64,000 nt of DNA from assembly GCF_017377775.1 (NCBI RefSeq), contig NZ_JAFVLN010000010.1:124001-188000 (forward strand), in the 5' to 3' direction. The DNA is from Streptomyces sp. VRA16 Mangrove soil (GTDB taxonomy: Bacteria; Actinomycetota; Actinomycetes; Streptomycetales; Streptomycetaceae). Position 1 is the first letter of the stretch. Each line of letters starts with the position of its first letter. Below the pieces are notes generated by a model, which saw nothing but the letters and a program-made list of their open reading frames with translations, searched no databases and was not told the DNA's origin. Below, in pieces: positions 18,281 to 26,835 of this stretch. The position numbers and the translations under genes were made by a program.

Positions 18281-20341
18281 TCACTCGACGTCGATACCGA
18301 AATCTCGAACCAGCTCCTCCAGACCGCCCGCATAGCCCTTGCCGCCGAGAACGAAGTCCCAGTCACCGTTCGGCCGGTGTCGGAACGCCCCGAGAACCAG
18401 CGCTGTCTCACCGGGCCTGCCGTCGGAGACTTCCAGCCGCCCCAGTTCCGTCAGTGCCGGGTCCAGGAGCCGGATACCGGCGTCCGTGAAGCCGGAGAGG
18501 TCCGCATCAGGGTTCCTCTCCGGGTCGACGGCCGCCGCCAGGACGAATCGGTCGGCCGCAGCGGGCAGTGCGTCGAAGGAGACACAGATGGCGGCCTTGT
18601 CGGGCGCGGTGGCAGGGAGGGCGCGCACGGACCCGTCAGGGGTCCGCGGGTTGTTGTAGAACACGAAGTGGTCGTCACTGAGCACCCGGTTGCCCTGACA
18701 GACGAGAGCGCAGACATCGAGCCCGACTTCGCCGGTCCACGACATGCCGAGAACGTTGTAGTCGTCGGGGAGCCGCGGGCCGGGGACGGCAGCCGTGGCG
18801 ACCGTCGGTACGGGTGCGTCACCACCGCCCAAGCGCCCGCGCAGCCCGTTCCGGTGGAGCAGGTCGACCAGTTCCGTCCCTGAGATGAGCTCCAACGGCT
18901 TCCCGTTGGCGAAGGTGTACGAACCCGGGCCGAACTTCGACGTCGTGACGAGAACACCCTTGTTGGCCCCGGCGTCCTGCACCGTCCCGTACAGATCGCG
19001 TACCGCGGTCGGCGGCACGGTGTTGCGGTAGCGCTTCACCTGAACGACGATCTTGCCGCCCCGGACAGGGGCGGGGTCCAGCGCGTCGACGTCCACACCC
19101 CCGTCGTTGGACCGCTGGGTGGTGACCGCCTGCATTCCCATGGCACGGAACAGTTCGGCGACCAGATCCTCGAACGTGATCGGGTCCATGGCGTACAGGT
19201 CCGGGTCGTCGTCGGTGCCGTGAGTGACGACGCGGTTCCCGATGTCCTGTGGCGAGCGCCCCGGGCGCACCGGCACCAACTGGTCCGGGCGGGCGGAGAG
19301 TTGTCCGCGCAGCGCGTCCGACAGGCAACTGACGGGCTCTACCTGTTCGATGTGCAGCCCCCGGAAGGTGGCGCTCGGCGCCATCACGGTCGCCAGATAG
19401 ATCCGCCCCGGTCTGCCCGTCGCCGGGTCGTGGCCGTCCACGAAGCCGTTCAGGGCCACGGATTCGACGACGCCGAACTCATCGGCAGCGAAGACGTCAT
19501 GCAGGGCGAGCAGCACGCACTGCGCCAGCACCTCCCGGTAGACCGAGCGCCGCTGGCCGACCGGTCGCGCCGTTTCCTTCTCCTGGTCCGTGCTGGGCAG
19601 GTAGCGGACGGCTTTGGCCTCGGGGACCACGTCGAGGCCAGGCAGTTCCCAGTCGAGCACCAGGTCTCCGGCCGCCGCGTCGTAGGCAGCCGCGACCTGG
19701 CGGGGAAAGCCTTCCGGCCACGCGGTCGACGCGTAGAGCGCTCCCGAGAAGTACTCGACCACCGCGTCCGGTTCTCGTCGGCGCACCCTCTCCGTCAGTT
19801 CGGCGATTCCTGTGTTGTGACGCCGGACATCGGCCAGTTGGGCATCCGCCCACTGTTCGTACTCCCTCTGGTACGCGGCGAGTTGCTGAAGACGCCGGGT
19901 CTCGGCGGCCTGTGCCGCGTGCCAGTCCCGCTCGAAGCGCGCCCGCGCCTCGGCCTGGGCCTGGGCACGTCGAGCGGCGGTCCAGGCGCTCTGTGCCTGG
20001 TAGTGGTCGGCGACGGGCATGGGTACGGGCTGCCCCAACTCCCCAGGAGCGAACGGCGCGACGCGCTCGGGGCGCACCAGCGACGCAACCCTGAAAGGAC
20101 GGGCCCGGGCCCCTGTGACAAGAAATCCCTGGAGTGCGGCGATCTGCGCGTCCAGTTCCTCGGTCCGGCGCGCCGCCTCGGCCTTCCGGTACTCGCGGTA
20201 GCTCTGGGCTGCTCGCCGTTGATGGGCACGCGCCTGCTGTTCCTCTCGACGCTGCCGCCGGGCGTCGGCCTCCCTCTGACGCTGCTGCTGCCTCTGTATC
20301 TCGGCCCACGCGCCGACCATGCCACCAGAACGACGACTCAT
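18281..20341 (-). CDS. Coiled coil - Mrr-like nuclease - TerD domain fusion
   Basis: 686 residues in three parts. The N-terminus is a charged coiled coil (QRQQQRQREADARRQRREEQ). A middle region of unknown fold (about 100-370) leads to an Mrr/PD-(D/E)xK nuclease domain (about 384-490): DPITFEDLVAELFRAMGMQA, catalytic pattern GGVDVDALD and VVQVKRY, then GVLVTTSKFGPGS. The C-terminus (about 525-686) is a TerD domain: LDVCALVCQ, VLSDDHFVFYNNPRTPDGSV. TerD domains bind calcium in tellurite/phage stress systems; Mrr domains cut modified DNA. The pairing suggests a stress- or phage-responsive nuclease. ATG 20341 has GGGGAGG upstream. No other ter genes adjoin it. Confidence 0.88.
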   Translation of the reverse strand: MSRRSGGMVGAWAEIQRQQQRQREADARRQRREEQQARAHQRRAAQSYREYRKAEAARRTEELDAQIAALQGFLVTGARARPFRVASLVRPERVAPFAPGELGQPVPMPVADHYQAQSAWTAARRAQAQAEARARFERDWHAAQAAETRRLQQLAAYQREYEQWADAQLADVRRHNTGIAELTERVRRREPDAVVEYFSGALYASTAWPEGFPRQVAAAYDAAAGDLVLDWELPGLDVVPEAKAVRYLPSTDQEKETARPVGQRRSVYREVLAQCVLLALHDVFAADEFGVVESVALNGFVDGHDPATGRPGRIYLATVMAPSATFRGLHIEQVEPVSCLSDALRGQLSARPDQLVPVRPGRSPQDIGNRVVTHGTDDDPDLYAMDPITFEDLVAELFRAMGMQAVTTQRSNDGGVDVDALDPAPVRGGKIVVQVKRYRNTVPPTAVRDLYGTVQDAGANKGVLVTTSKFGPGSYTFANGKPLELISGTELVDLLHRNGLRGRLGGGDAPVPTVATAAVPGPRLPDDYNVLGMSWTGEVGLDVCALVCQGNRVLSDDHFVFYNNPRTPDGSVRALPATAPDKAAICVSFDALPAAADRFVLAAAVDPERNPDADLSGFTDAGIRLLDPALTELGRLEVSDGRPGETALVLGAFRHRPNGDWDFVLGGKGYAGGLEELVRDFGIDVE

Positions 20342-20593
20342 GTTCCGCGTGCCTCCCCAAGCCGCTCCGGTCGCCCCCACAACCAGGTGTATCGAGCGAT
20401 TTTATCCGGCGGTACCGGGGCACCCGGCCGATTCAGAAGGAGTCGTTGAACGCTCGCCGAGCGGCGGCGGACGGATGAGGCGGCGTCGACGCCGGGCAGG
20501 CCGGTGGCCGGTGGCCGGTGACTGGCGGCCGGTGGCCGGCGGCCGCGGAAATCCGCTGGCCACACCGCGCCGACGCACCGCACCCTGGACGCC

Positions 20594-21229
20594 ATGACAG
20601 CCGCTCCGCCACACCACGAGATCCGCGCCGCGTACACCGACTCCGTCGTCACCGTCTACCAGGCCTACTCCCCCGCGATCGGGCTGCCCGCCGCGCGTGA
20701 CGGGCGGTTTCCCGATGTGTGGAAGCGGGACCGGATGACGTGGATCAAGCCGTCGTTCCTGTGGATGATGTACCGCTGCGGGTGGGCCACGAAGACCGGG
20801 CAGGAGGTCGTGCTCGCCGTCGACATCCGGCGCGAGGGGTTCGAGTGGGCGCTGCGGCACGCCTGCCTGTCCAGCTACACCCGCGGGCTGCACACCGACC
20901 AGGCCTCCTGGAAGCGGGAGTTGAAGCGGGCCCCGGCCCGTGTGCAGTGGGACCCCGAGCGGGATCTGCGGCTGCGGCCGCTGTCGTACAGGTCGCTGCA
21001 GCTGGGGCTGAGCGGGGAGGCGGCGCGGCGGTACGCCGACGAGTGGACGGTGGCCGTCCGTGACGTCACGCCGCTCGCCCGGAAGACGCACGCGGCCGTC
21101 GCCGCGGGTGACCTGGAGGGGGCCGCCCGGCTGCTTCCCGCCGAACGGCCCTATCCCGGGGAACGGTTGGAACTCGGTCACCTGAGGGTTCAGCTGGGCG
21201 ACGACGCCTTGAACATGCCGGGCTCGTAG
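20594..21229 (+). CDS. DUF4291 protein
   Basis: 211 residues matching the DUF4291 family: EIRAAYTDSVVTVYQAYSP, DRMTWIKPSFLWMMYRCGW, GFEWALRHACLSSY, VQWDPERDLRLRPLSYRSLQ. Conserved aromatic and basic residues suggest a nucleotide- or nucleic-acid-related enzyme, but the biochemical role is unknown. There is no obvious ribosome site; CACCCT lies 7 nt before ATG and might allow leaderless expression. The last 13 codons overlap the 3' end of the convergent AhpD-like gene by 40 bp, so the C-terminal LRVQLGDDALNMPGS may be a recent extension. Confidence 0.85.
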   Translation: MTAAPPHHEIRAAYTDSVVTVYQAYSPAIGLPAARDGRFPDVWKRDRMTWIKPSFLWMMYRCGWATKTGQEVVLAVDIRREGFEWALRHACLSSYTRGLHTDQASWKRELKRAPARVQWDPERDLRLRPLSYRSLQLGLSGEAARRYADEWTVAVRDVTPLARKTHAAVAAGDLEGAARLLPAERPYPGERLELGHLRVQLGDDALNMPGS

Positions 21230-21675
21230 GCGCCGCCGGCGTTGTGCACGATGACGTTCATCCGTGTCGCCGCGTTGATCAGTGAGACCAGGCAGACCAG
21301 CGCGCCGACCTGGTCGTCGTCGTAGTGCTTGCGGACCGCCTCCCAGGTCTCGTCGGTCACGCCCTTGTCGCCGAGCAGCGTGCCCTCCTCGGCCAGGGCG
21401 AGCGCCGCCCGCTCGGCCTCGCTGAACACGCTGGTGTGCCGCCAGGCGGCGACGAGATTGATGCGCACCGCGCTCTCGCCGGCCGCCGCGGCCTCCTTGG
21501 TGTGTGCGTCGAGGCAGAAGCCGCAGCCATTGAGCTGGCTGACGCGCATCTCCACCAGTTCCTGGAGGGCCTTGGGGAGGGTGGACTCCTCCAGGGCCAG
21601 GGAGACGTTGTAGAAGCGCTTGGCGATCTTCGCTGCGGTGGGGCTGTCGAAGAGGTTGAAGCGGGGTGTGCTCAT
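21190..21675 (-). CDS. AhpD-like / carboxymuconolactone decarboxylase family protein
   Basis: 161 residues from ATG 21675. The redox signature is VEMRVSQLNGCGFCLDAHTK, with a CxxC and downstream His as in alkylhydroperoxidase D; later motifs are RINLVAAWRHTSVFSEAERA and TRMNVIVHN. Such proteins use the CxxC to reduce peroxides or act as stand-alone reductases; the substrate is unknown. GTG 21693 and ATG 21687 are alternative starts; the chosen ATG has GAGGA about 11 nt upstream. Its 3' end overlaps the convergent DUF4291 gene. Confidence 0.88.
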   Translation of the reverse strand: MSTPRFNLFDSPTAAKIAKRFYNVSLALEESTLPKALQELVEMRVSQLNGCGFCLDAHTKEAAAAGESAVRINLVAAWRHTSVFSEAERAALALAEEGTLLGDKGVTDETWEAVRKHYDDDQVGALVCLVSLINAATRMNVIVHNAGGAYEPGMFKASSPS

Positions 21676-21895
21676 GGTGAAAGACATCCTCACGTGAGGA
21701 GATCCGCCCGCGGTGCCGCGCGGAGTGCGGAGTCTCGTGGTGGTCGGTGTCGTGCGCCGGTGCGCCGACGCTCACAAGACCCCGGCCGGACGGGGGACGT
21801 GACAGCCCGCCGGTGTGGCACATCGCACCGGGCGGCCGTGTCACGCGCGGGCCCCGGCCGGTGTCGTCGGCGGGGCAGCCGCCGGACGCCCCGCA

Positions 21896-21922
21896 AGTTG
21901 TTCTAGTATGGTGCTAACAAGT
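21896..21922. promoter_or_regulatory. Putative GntR (YtrA-type) operator/promoter
   Basis: AGTTGTT and AACAAGT form near-perfect inverted arms (6 of 7) around a 13-bp spacer that contains TAGTAT, a good -10 hexamer. It lies 42 bp upstream of the membrane-protein/gntR pair. YtrA-type regulators usually repress their own operon, so this is a natural candidate site. Confidence 0.5.
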
Positions 21923-21963
21923 AACGCACATCCGGAGCACGTCGAAGCACCCCGGAGGCCCTC

Positions 21964-22941
21964 GTGAACCACCACCGAGCCCCTCGTCCGCTGCGCACCC
22001 TCGTCGCCGGTCTGCCGTTCGTGGCGGCCGCCGTCGTCGCCGCGCTCGTCCGCATCTCCGTACGCGACCGGCTCCCCGACCCCATGGCCACCCACTTCAC
22101 GGGCAACGGCCACCCCGACGGGTTCTCGTCCACCGGCGGCTTCCTCGCCGTCTCGGTGCCGGTGCTGCTCGGCGCCGGGGTGCTGCTCGGCGGGACCGCC
22201 GCCTGGCAGCGCGTGGCGCCCGCACGGTGGACCGCGGTGCTCGCCTGGGCCACGGCGGGACTGCTCGGGTCCGTGACGGTGTCCGTGCTGCGCGTGAACG
22301 CGGCGGTGGACGACGCCCATGACGCCCGGCTGCCCTGGTGGCACCTCGTCGCGGCCTGCGGGGTCGCAGCGGTCGCCGGAGCGATCGGGTGGGCGCTGAC
22401 CCGGACATGGCCGCGCGGGGGCGGGGTCGGCTCGGGCGAGGCGGCCGAGGGCACCCCCCTCACCCTGGGCGCGAGCGAGCAGGCCGTGTGGGTACGGACC
22501 ACCGGCTCCTGGCAACTCGGGCTGATCGCGGGGGCGTTGGCCGTCGCCGGCGGTGTCGCGCTGGCCCTGGGCGGCTGGTGGGGCAGCGCGCTCCTCGTCG
22601 CCGGGGTGGCCACGGCGGGGTTCGGCTGGGTCCAAGTGGTCGTGGGCCCCAAGGGAGTTGTCGTGTCGCAGGTCGGGCTCCCGTGGCCGCGGATCCGGAT
22701 CCCGCTGCAGGACATCGAGAGCGCCTCCCGGCGCGATGTCGGCGCCCTCACGGACTTCGGCGGCTGGGGGTACCGGATCCGGCCACGCGCGTCGGGCGTG
22801 ATCCTGCGCTCCGGGGAGGCCCTGGTCGTACGGAAGCGGGGCGGGCGGGAGTTCGCCGTCACCGTCGACGACGCCGCGACCGCCGCCGCGCTGGTCAACT
22901 CCCTCCTTGCCCGCACCGGCGGGAAGGCGGCCTCGTGCTGA
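21964..22941 (+). CDS. DUF1648-type polytopic membrane protein
   Basis: 325 residues. The start of the protein shows the DUF1648 pattern LPDPMATHFTGNGHPDGFSS after a first span (LVAGLPFVAAAVVAALVRI). About six spans precede a C-terminal cytoplasmic PH-like part (RIRIPLQDIESASRRDV, FGGWGYRIRP). GTG 21964 follows GGAGG at 7-nt spacing. Its last 7 nt overlap the gntR gene, so the two are coupled. In Firmicutes and actinobacteria this pairing is often a membrane-stress or antibiotic-sensing unit; that role is inferred from context. Confidence 0.88.
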   Translation: MNHHRAPRPLRTLVAGLPFVAAAVVAALVRISVRDRLPDPMATHFTGNGHPDGFSSTGGFLAVSVPVLLGAGVLLGGTAAWQRVAPARWTAVLAWATAGLLGSVTVSVLRVNAAVDDAHDARLPWWHLVAACGVAAVAGAIGWALTRTWPRGGGVGSGEAAEGTPLTLGASEQAVWVRTTGSWQLGLIAGALAVAGGVALALGGWWGSALLVAGVATAGFGWVQVVVGPKGVVVSQVGLPWPRIRIPLQDIESASRRDVGALTDFGGWGYRIRPRASGVILRSGEALVVRKRGGREFAVTVDDAATAAALVNSLLARTGGKAASC

Positions 22942-23294
22942 TCCGTGTGGACCCCGGGTCCTCCGTCCCCCTCGGCGACCAGATCGCCGCACAGGTCCGG
23001 CGGGCCGTCGCCGACGGGGCCGTGGCGCCCGGCGAGCGGCTGCCGTCGGCCCGCGCGCTCGCGGACTCGCTCGGCGTCAACCTCCATACAGTGCTGCGGG
23101 GTTACCAGCAGCTCCGCGACGAGGGCGTCATCGAGCTGCGCCGCGGACGGGGCGCCGTCGTGCTCGGCGGCGAGGCGGCCGCGGGCCGGGCGCGGCTGGC
23201 CGAGAAAGTGCGATCACTGGTGGCGGAGGGGCGCCGGCTCGGACTGAGCGACGAGGAGATCGTGGGGCTCGTACAGGGGGGGCTCACCCCCTGA
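22935..23294 (+). CDS. GntR-family regulator, short YtrA type
   Basis: 119 residues: a winged helix-turn-helix (VPLGDQIAAQVRRAVADGAV, ERLPSARALADSLGVNLHTV, RGYQQLRDEGVIELRRGRGA) plus a short C-terminal dimerisation segment (LVAEGRRLGLSDEEIVGLVQ), as in YtrA-type repressors that lack a large effector domain. GTG 22935 overlaps the end of the membrane-protein gene. It probably controls this operon through the site at 21896-21922. The final codons, VQGGLTP plus stop, are the founder of a tandem repeat that continues past the gene. Confidence 0.92.
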   Translation: MLIRVDPGSSVPLGDQIAAQVRRAVADGAVAPGERLPSARALADSLGVNLHTVLRGYQQLRDEGVIELRRGRGAVVLGGEAAAGRARLAEKVRSLVAEGRRLGLSDEEIVGLVQGGLTP

Positions 23295-23416
23295 GAACCG
23301 CCGCCCCCTGCAGGGCGGGCTCACCCCCGAGAACCGCCCCGTACAGGGCGGGCTCACCCCCTGAGAACCGCCCCGTGCAGCGCGGGCTCCCCCTCCTCCC
23401 CCCTGAGAACCGCCTC
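23271..23416 (+). repeat. Four tandem copies derived from the gntR 3' end
   Basis: The block GTACAGG..GGGCTCACCCC, CTGAGAACCGCC starts inside gntR at 23271 and is followed by three imperfect copies starting near 23308, 23341 and 23375, each about 33-42 bp and retaining GAACCGCC. The stop codon lies inside unit 1, so units 2-4 are untranslated. It looks like local tandem duplication of a coding end. The GC-rich units could also help end transcription. Confidence 0.8.
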
Positions 23417-23542
23417 ACAGGAACCCGACTCGCCCCCTTCGCCCCACCTTGCCGTTCGGGATACCGACCAGCCTTCGATTTCTCGTACCGATCTGCGTCG
23501 AAGATCTTGACCCCTCACCGTCACCGCTTCTTCACTGACCGC

Positions 23543-26416
23543 ATGCCTCCCACCCGTAACGGACACCCCTTCCTGCCCACTTCCCCCCTCTCCCGGCGCC
23601 AGATCCTCGTCACCGGCGCCCTCGCCCTCACCGCCACCGCCCTGCCCGCGGCCTCCGCCCGCGCGGCGGGCGGGCGGACCGACGGCGACTACGCGGGGTA
23701 TCTCTTCGTCTACTTCACCGGCGAGGGCACCTCGACCGGCGAGCAGATCTACATGGCGCTCAGCCGCGGCGACGATCCCGTGCACTTCCGGGAGCTGAAC
23801 GCCGCCGCCCCCGTCCTCACCTCGGACCTCGGCGACAAGGGCGTACGCGACCCGTTCATCATCCGCTCCCCCGAGGGCGACAAGTTCTTCCTCATCGCGA
23901 CCGACCTGAAGATCAACGGCGGCGCGAGCTGGGACTACGTACAGCGGCACGGCAGCCGTTCCATCATCGTGTGGGAGTCGTCCGACCTCGTCACCTGGGA
24001 CGGTCCGCGCTCCGTGCAGGTCTCGCCCGAGACGGCCGGCAACACCTGGGCGCCCGAGGCCTATTGGAGCGAGGAGCTCGGCGAGTACGTCGTGTTCTGG
24101 GCGTCGAAGCTGTACGAGGCGAGCGACACCGGGCACACCGCCGACACGTACAACCGGATGCTGTACTGCACGACGAAGGACTTCCGGACCTTCAGCGAGG
24201 CGAAGGTGTGGAACGACCCGGGGTATTCGGTCATCGACTCCACCGTGATCGCGCACGCCGGGACGTACTACCGGTTCACGAAGGACGAGCGGTCCGCCTC
24301 GCAGTCGCCGTACGGGAAGTTCATCCTGGAGGAGAAGGCGACCGATCTGCTCGCCGCCGACTGGGACACGGTCGCCGAGGGCATCGGCATGGGCTCGATG
24401 GCGCAGGGCGAGGGGCCGCTGGTCTTCAAGTCCAACACCGAGAACAAGTGGTACCTGTTCATCGACGACTACACCAACACCGGCTACATGCCGTTCGTCT
24501 CCGACGATCTCGCAGGCGGCACGTGGACCGAGGTCGAGCGTCGCCGGCTGCCCGCCGCGCCCCGGCACGGCACCGTCCTGCCCGTCACCGCGGCCGAGTT
24601 CGAGCGGCTCCGGGCGAAGTGGGCGGTGCCCGCCGTGCGGGCCGGCAAGGACGGGCTGGTCGCCCACTGGCCGCTCGCCGACGACGCCAAGGACACCTCC
24701 GGGCACGGCTACCACGGCACCGCCGCAGGTGACGCCGCCTTCTCCGACAGGGCGCTCGTCCTCGGCGGCACCGACGGGCACGTCAAGCTGCCCGACGACA
24801 TGCTGGCCGGGCTCGACACCGTCACCGTCGCCGCCGACGTGTGGGTGGACACCGACCAGGCCACGCCGTACTTCCTGTTCGGGTTCGGGAACACGGCCGC
24901 CTCGACCGGCTACGGCAACGGGTACCTGTTCGCCACCGGCGGTTCGGCCGACTCCGGTTTCCGGGCCGCGCTCTCCGACGGCAACTGGAAGCGGGAGGCG
25001 GGGACCGAATCCCACACCGGTCTGTCGCGCGGGCGTTGGGCCCATGTCACGTACACCCTCGACGGCAGCGGCACCGCGCGCCTCTACCTCGACGGGGCCG
25101 TCGTCGCCACGAACACGGCCGTGGACCTCACCCCGGGCGACATCGGCGGCGGGCACACCACCGCCAACTACCTGGGCCGCTCCCAGTACACCGGCGACAA
25201 GCGGCTCAAGGGGCGGCTGCGCGACGTGCGCCTGTACAACCGCGCCCTGTCGGACGACGAGATCGCCGCGCTGCCCGAGAACGCCACCCGCATCCGGGGC
25301 GTCGAGCTGGACTCGCTGAAGGTGCCCGCGATCATCGAGGGCGAGGGCGGGACCGTGGTGCTGCCCGTCGTCCCGGGCACTCAACTGCGCTCACTGAAGC
25401 CGAGGTTCAGCCTCGCGCCCGGCGCCCGGATGAGCCCCGCGAACGGCCGGCGCATCGATCTGCGGCGGCCCGTCACATACACCGTGACCTCCGCGTCCGG
25501 CGAGCGGCGCACCTGGAAGGTCTCGGCCGTGGAGATGCGCACGCCGGTGCTGCCGAAGTACCACGCCGACCCCAACATCGTCGCGTTCGGCGACACGTAC
25601 TACCTGTACACGACGACGGACGGCTTCGACGGCTGGAGCGGCACGACGTTCAGCGTCTGGTCGTCGAAGAACCTCGTCGACTGGACCGACCGCGGGGTCA
25701 TCCTCGATCTCGGCAAGGACGTGAGCTGGGCCGAGTCGCGGGCCTGGGCGCCGACGATCGCCGAGCGCGACGGCACGTACTTCTTCTACTACTGCGCCGA
25801 GGCGAAGATCGGGGTCGCGACGGCGGACTCCCCCGTCGGCCCGTTCACCGACTCCGGCAAGGTACTGATCGCCGCGAACCCGAGCGGCGGCGGGCAGGCC
25901 ATCGACCCGGCCGTCTTCACCGACGACGACGGTCAGGCCTACCTGTACTGGGGCAACGGATCGGCGTGGGTCGTACCGCTGGGCGACGACATGGTGTCCT
26001 ACGACGCGTCGAAGGCGAAGCGGATCACGGGACTCGACGACTTCCGCGAGGGGATGTTCGTCGTCAAGCGCAAGGGCATGTACCACCTGACGTACTCCAT
26101 CGACGACACCCGCAGCGCGAACTACCGCGTCGGCTACGCCACGTCGGACTCGCCCTACGGCCCGTTCACCAGCCACGGCGTGATCCTGGAGAAGGATCCG
26201 GCGCAGGGCATCCTCGGCACCGGACACAACTCACTGCTCCAGGTGCCGGGGACCGACGAGTGGTACACGGCCTACCACCGGTTCGCGATCCCGGGCGGCG
26301 ACGGCACGCACCGCGAGACCACGATCGACCGGGTGGAGTTCGGGACGGACGGGCTGCTGAAGCCGGTCACGCCGACACTGGACGGGGTGCGGCCGCGCCG
26401 GATACCCGGCTCCTGA
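23543..26416 (+). CDS. Secreted two-module GH43 glycosidase with LamG domain
   Basis: 957 residues. A twin-arginine signal (SRRQILVTGALALTATALPA) precedes a first GH43-like five-bladed propeller (about 45-350: VRDPFIIRSPEGDKFFLIAT, TWAPEAYWSEE, MAQGEGPLVF). A LamG/concanavalin-like domain (about 365-565: GLVAHWPLADDAKDTSGHGY) and a small beta domain follow. A second GH43 module (about 665-955) shows the three catalytic acids in YHADPNIVAFGD, AIDPAVFTDDDG and DDFREGMFVVKR. GH43 enzymes remove arabinose or xylose from plant polysaccharides; the exact substrate is undetermined. No Shine-Dalgarno is visible before ATG 23543. The 3' end overlaps a convergent gene by 50 bp. Confidence 0.9.
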   Translation: MPPTRNGHPFLPTSPLSRRQILVTGALALTATALPAASARAAGGRTDGDYAGYLFVYFTGEGTSTGEQIYMALSRGDDPVHFRELNAAAPVLTSDLGDKGVRDPFIIRSPEGDKFFLIATDLKINGGASWDYVQRHGSRSIIVWESSDLVTWDGPRSVQVSPETAGNTWAPEAYWSEELGEYVVFWASKLYEASDTGHTADTYNRMLYCTTKDFRTFSEAKVWNDPGYSVIDSTVIAHAGTYYRFTKDERSASQSPYGKFILEEKATDLLAADWDTVAEGIGMGSMAQGEGPLVFKSNTENKWYLFIDDYTNTGYMPFVSDDLAGGTWTEVERRRLPAAPRHGTVLPVTAAEFERLRAKWAVPAVRAGKDGLVAHWPLADDAKDTSGHGYHGTAAGDAAFSDRALVLGGTDGHVKLPDDMLAGLDTVTVAADVWVDTDQATPYFLFGFGNTAASTGYGNGYLFATGGSADSGFRAALSDGNWKREAGTESHTGLSRGRWAHVTYTLDGSGTARLYLDGAVVATNTAVDLTPGDIGGGHTTANYLGRSQYTGDKRLKGRLRDVRLYNRALSDDEIAALPENATRIRGVELDSLKVPAIIEGEGGTVVLPVVPGTQLRSLKPRFSLAPGARMSPANGRRIDLRRPVTYTVTSASGERRTWKVSAVEMRTPVLPKYHADPNIVAFGDTYYLYTTTDGFDGWSGTTFSVWSSKNLVDWTDRGVILDLGKDVSWAESRAWAPTIAERDGTYFFYYCAEAKIGVATADSPVGPFTDSGKVLIAANPSGGGQAIDPAVFTDDDGQAYLYWGNGSAWVVPLGDDMVSYDASKAKRITGLDDFREGMFVVKRKGMYHLTYSIDDTRSANYRVGYATSDSPYGPFTSHGVILEKDPAQGILGTGHNSLLQVPGTDEWYTAYHRFAIPGGDGTHRETTIDRVEFGTDGLLKPVTPTLDGVRPRRIPGS

Positions 26417-26741
26417 GGGCGGCTGCCGTGCGCGCCGGGTCGTACCCGTCCGGGACGCCGTCGAGGAAGACCAGGCTCCCGGGCAGATGGTCGGCGCGCA
26501 GCGGCAGGATCTCCTGGTAGGCGGGCGACGCGTACCAGGCGCGGGCCGCGGCCGCGTCGGGGAACTCGACGACGACGACGTCGCCGAGCGCGGGGCCCTC
26601 CGCCCAGTCGGCCTGGGCGCCGTGCACCAGGAAGCGGCCGCCGTACGGGGCGAAGGTGGCCTCGACGCGTTCGATGTAGGTGGCGACGTCCGGGTGCGGT
26701 GCGGACGTCGGGCGCATCACGGCGATCACATAGGCGGTCAT
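26367..26741 (-). CDS. DUF1330 protein
   Basis: 124 residues with the small ferredoxin-like alpha/beta-barrel fold of DUF1330: MTAYVIAVMRPTSAPHP, VEATFAPYGGRFLVHGAQAD, VVVEFPDAAAARAWYASPAY. Function unknown; related dimeric alpha-beta barrels are often monooxygenases. A good ribosome site GAGGAGGG lies upstream of ATG. The family core ends near residue 98; the remaining 26 residues run into the convergent GH43 gene and look like a low-complexity extension (ALRSRVSGAAAPRPVSA). Confidence 0.88.
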   Translation of the reverse strand: MTAYVIAVMRPTSAPHPDVATYIERVEATFAPYGGRFLVHGAQADWAEGPALGDVVVVEFPDAAAARAWYASPAYQEILPLRADHLPGSLVFLDGVPDGYDPARTAAALRSRVSGAAAPRPVSA

Positions 26742-26835
26742 GAGCGAGCCCTCCTCGGGTCCGGCGGGATATGAAGATCCTGCCGGGCCCCGGGGAGGGC
26801 GTCGATTACCGCAGGGGTCATACGACCCCGGGCGC

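Noticed and set aside
20508..20550. GGTGGCC-type short repeats before the DUF4291 gene, considered as a designed array
   Set aside because: Low-complexity GC-rich drift with irregular units; no fixed spacing or pairing partner.
23271..23416. CRISPR-like interpretation of the repeats after gntR
   Set aside because: Units are directly adjacent without spacers and clearly derive from the gene end.
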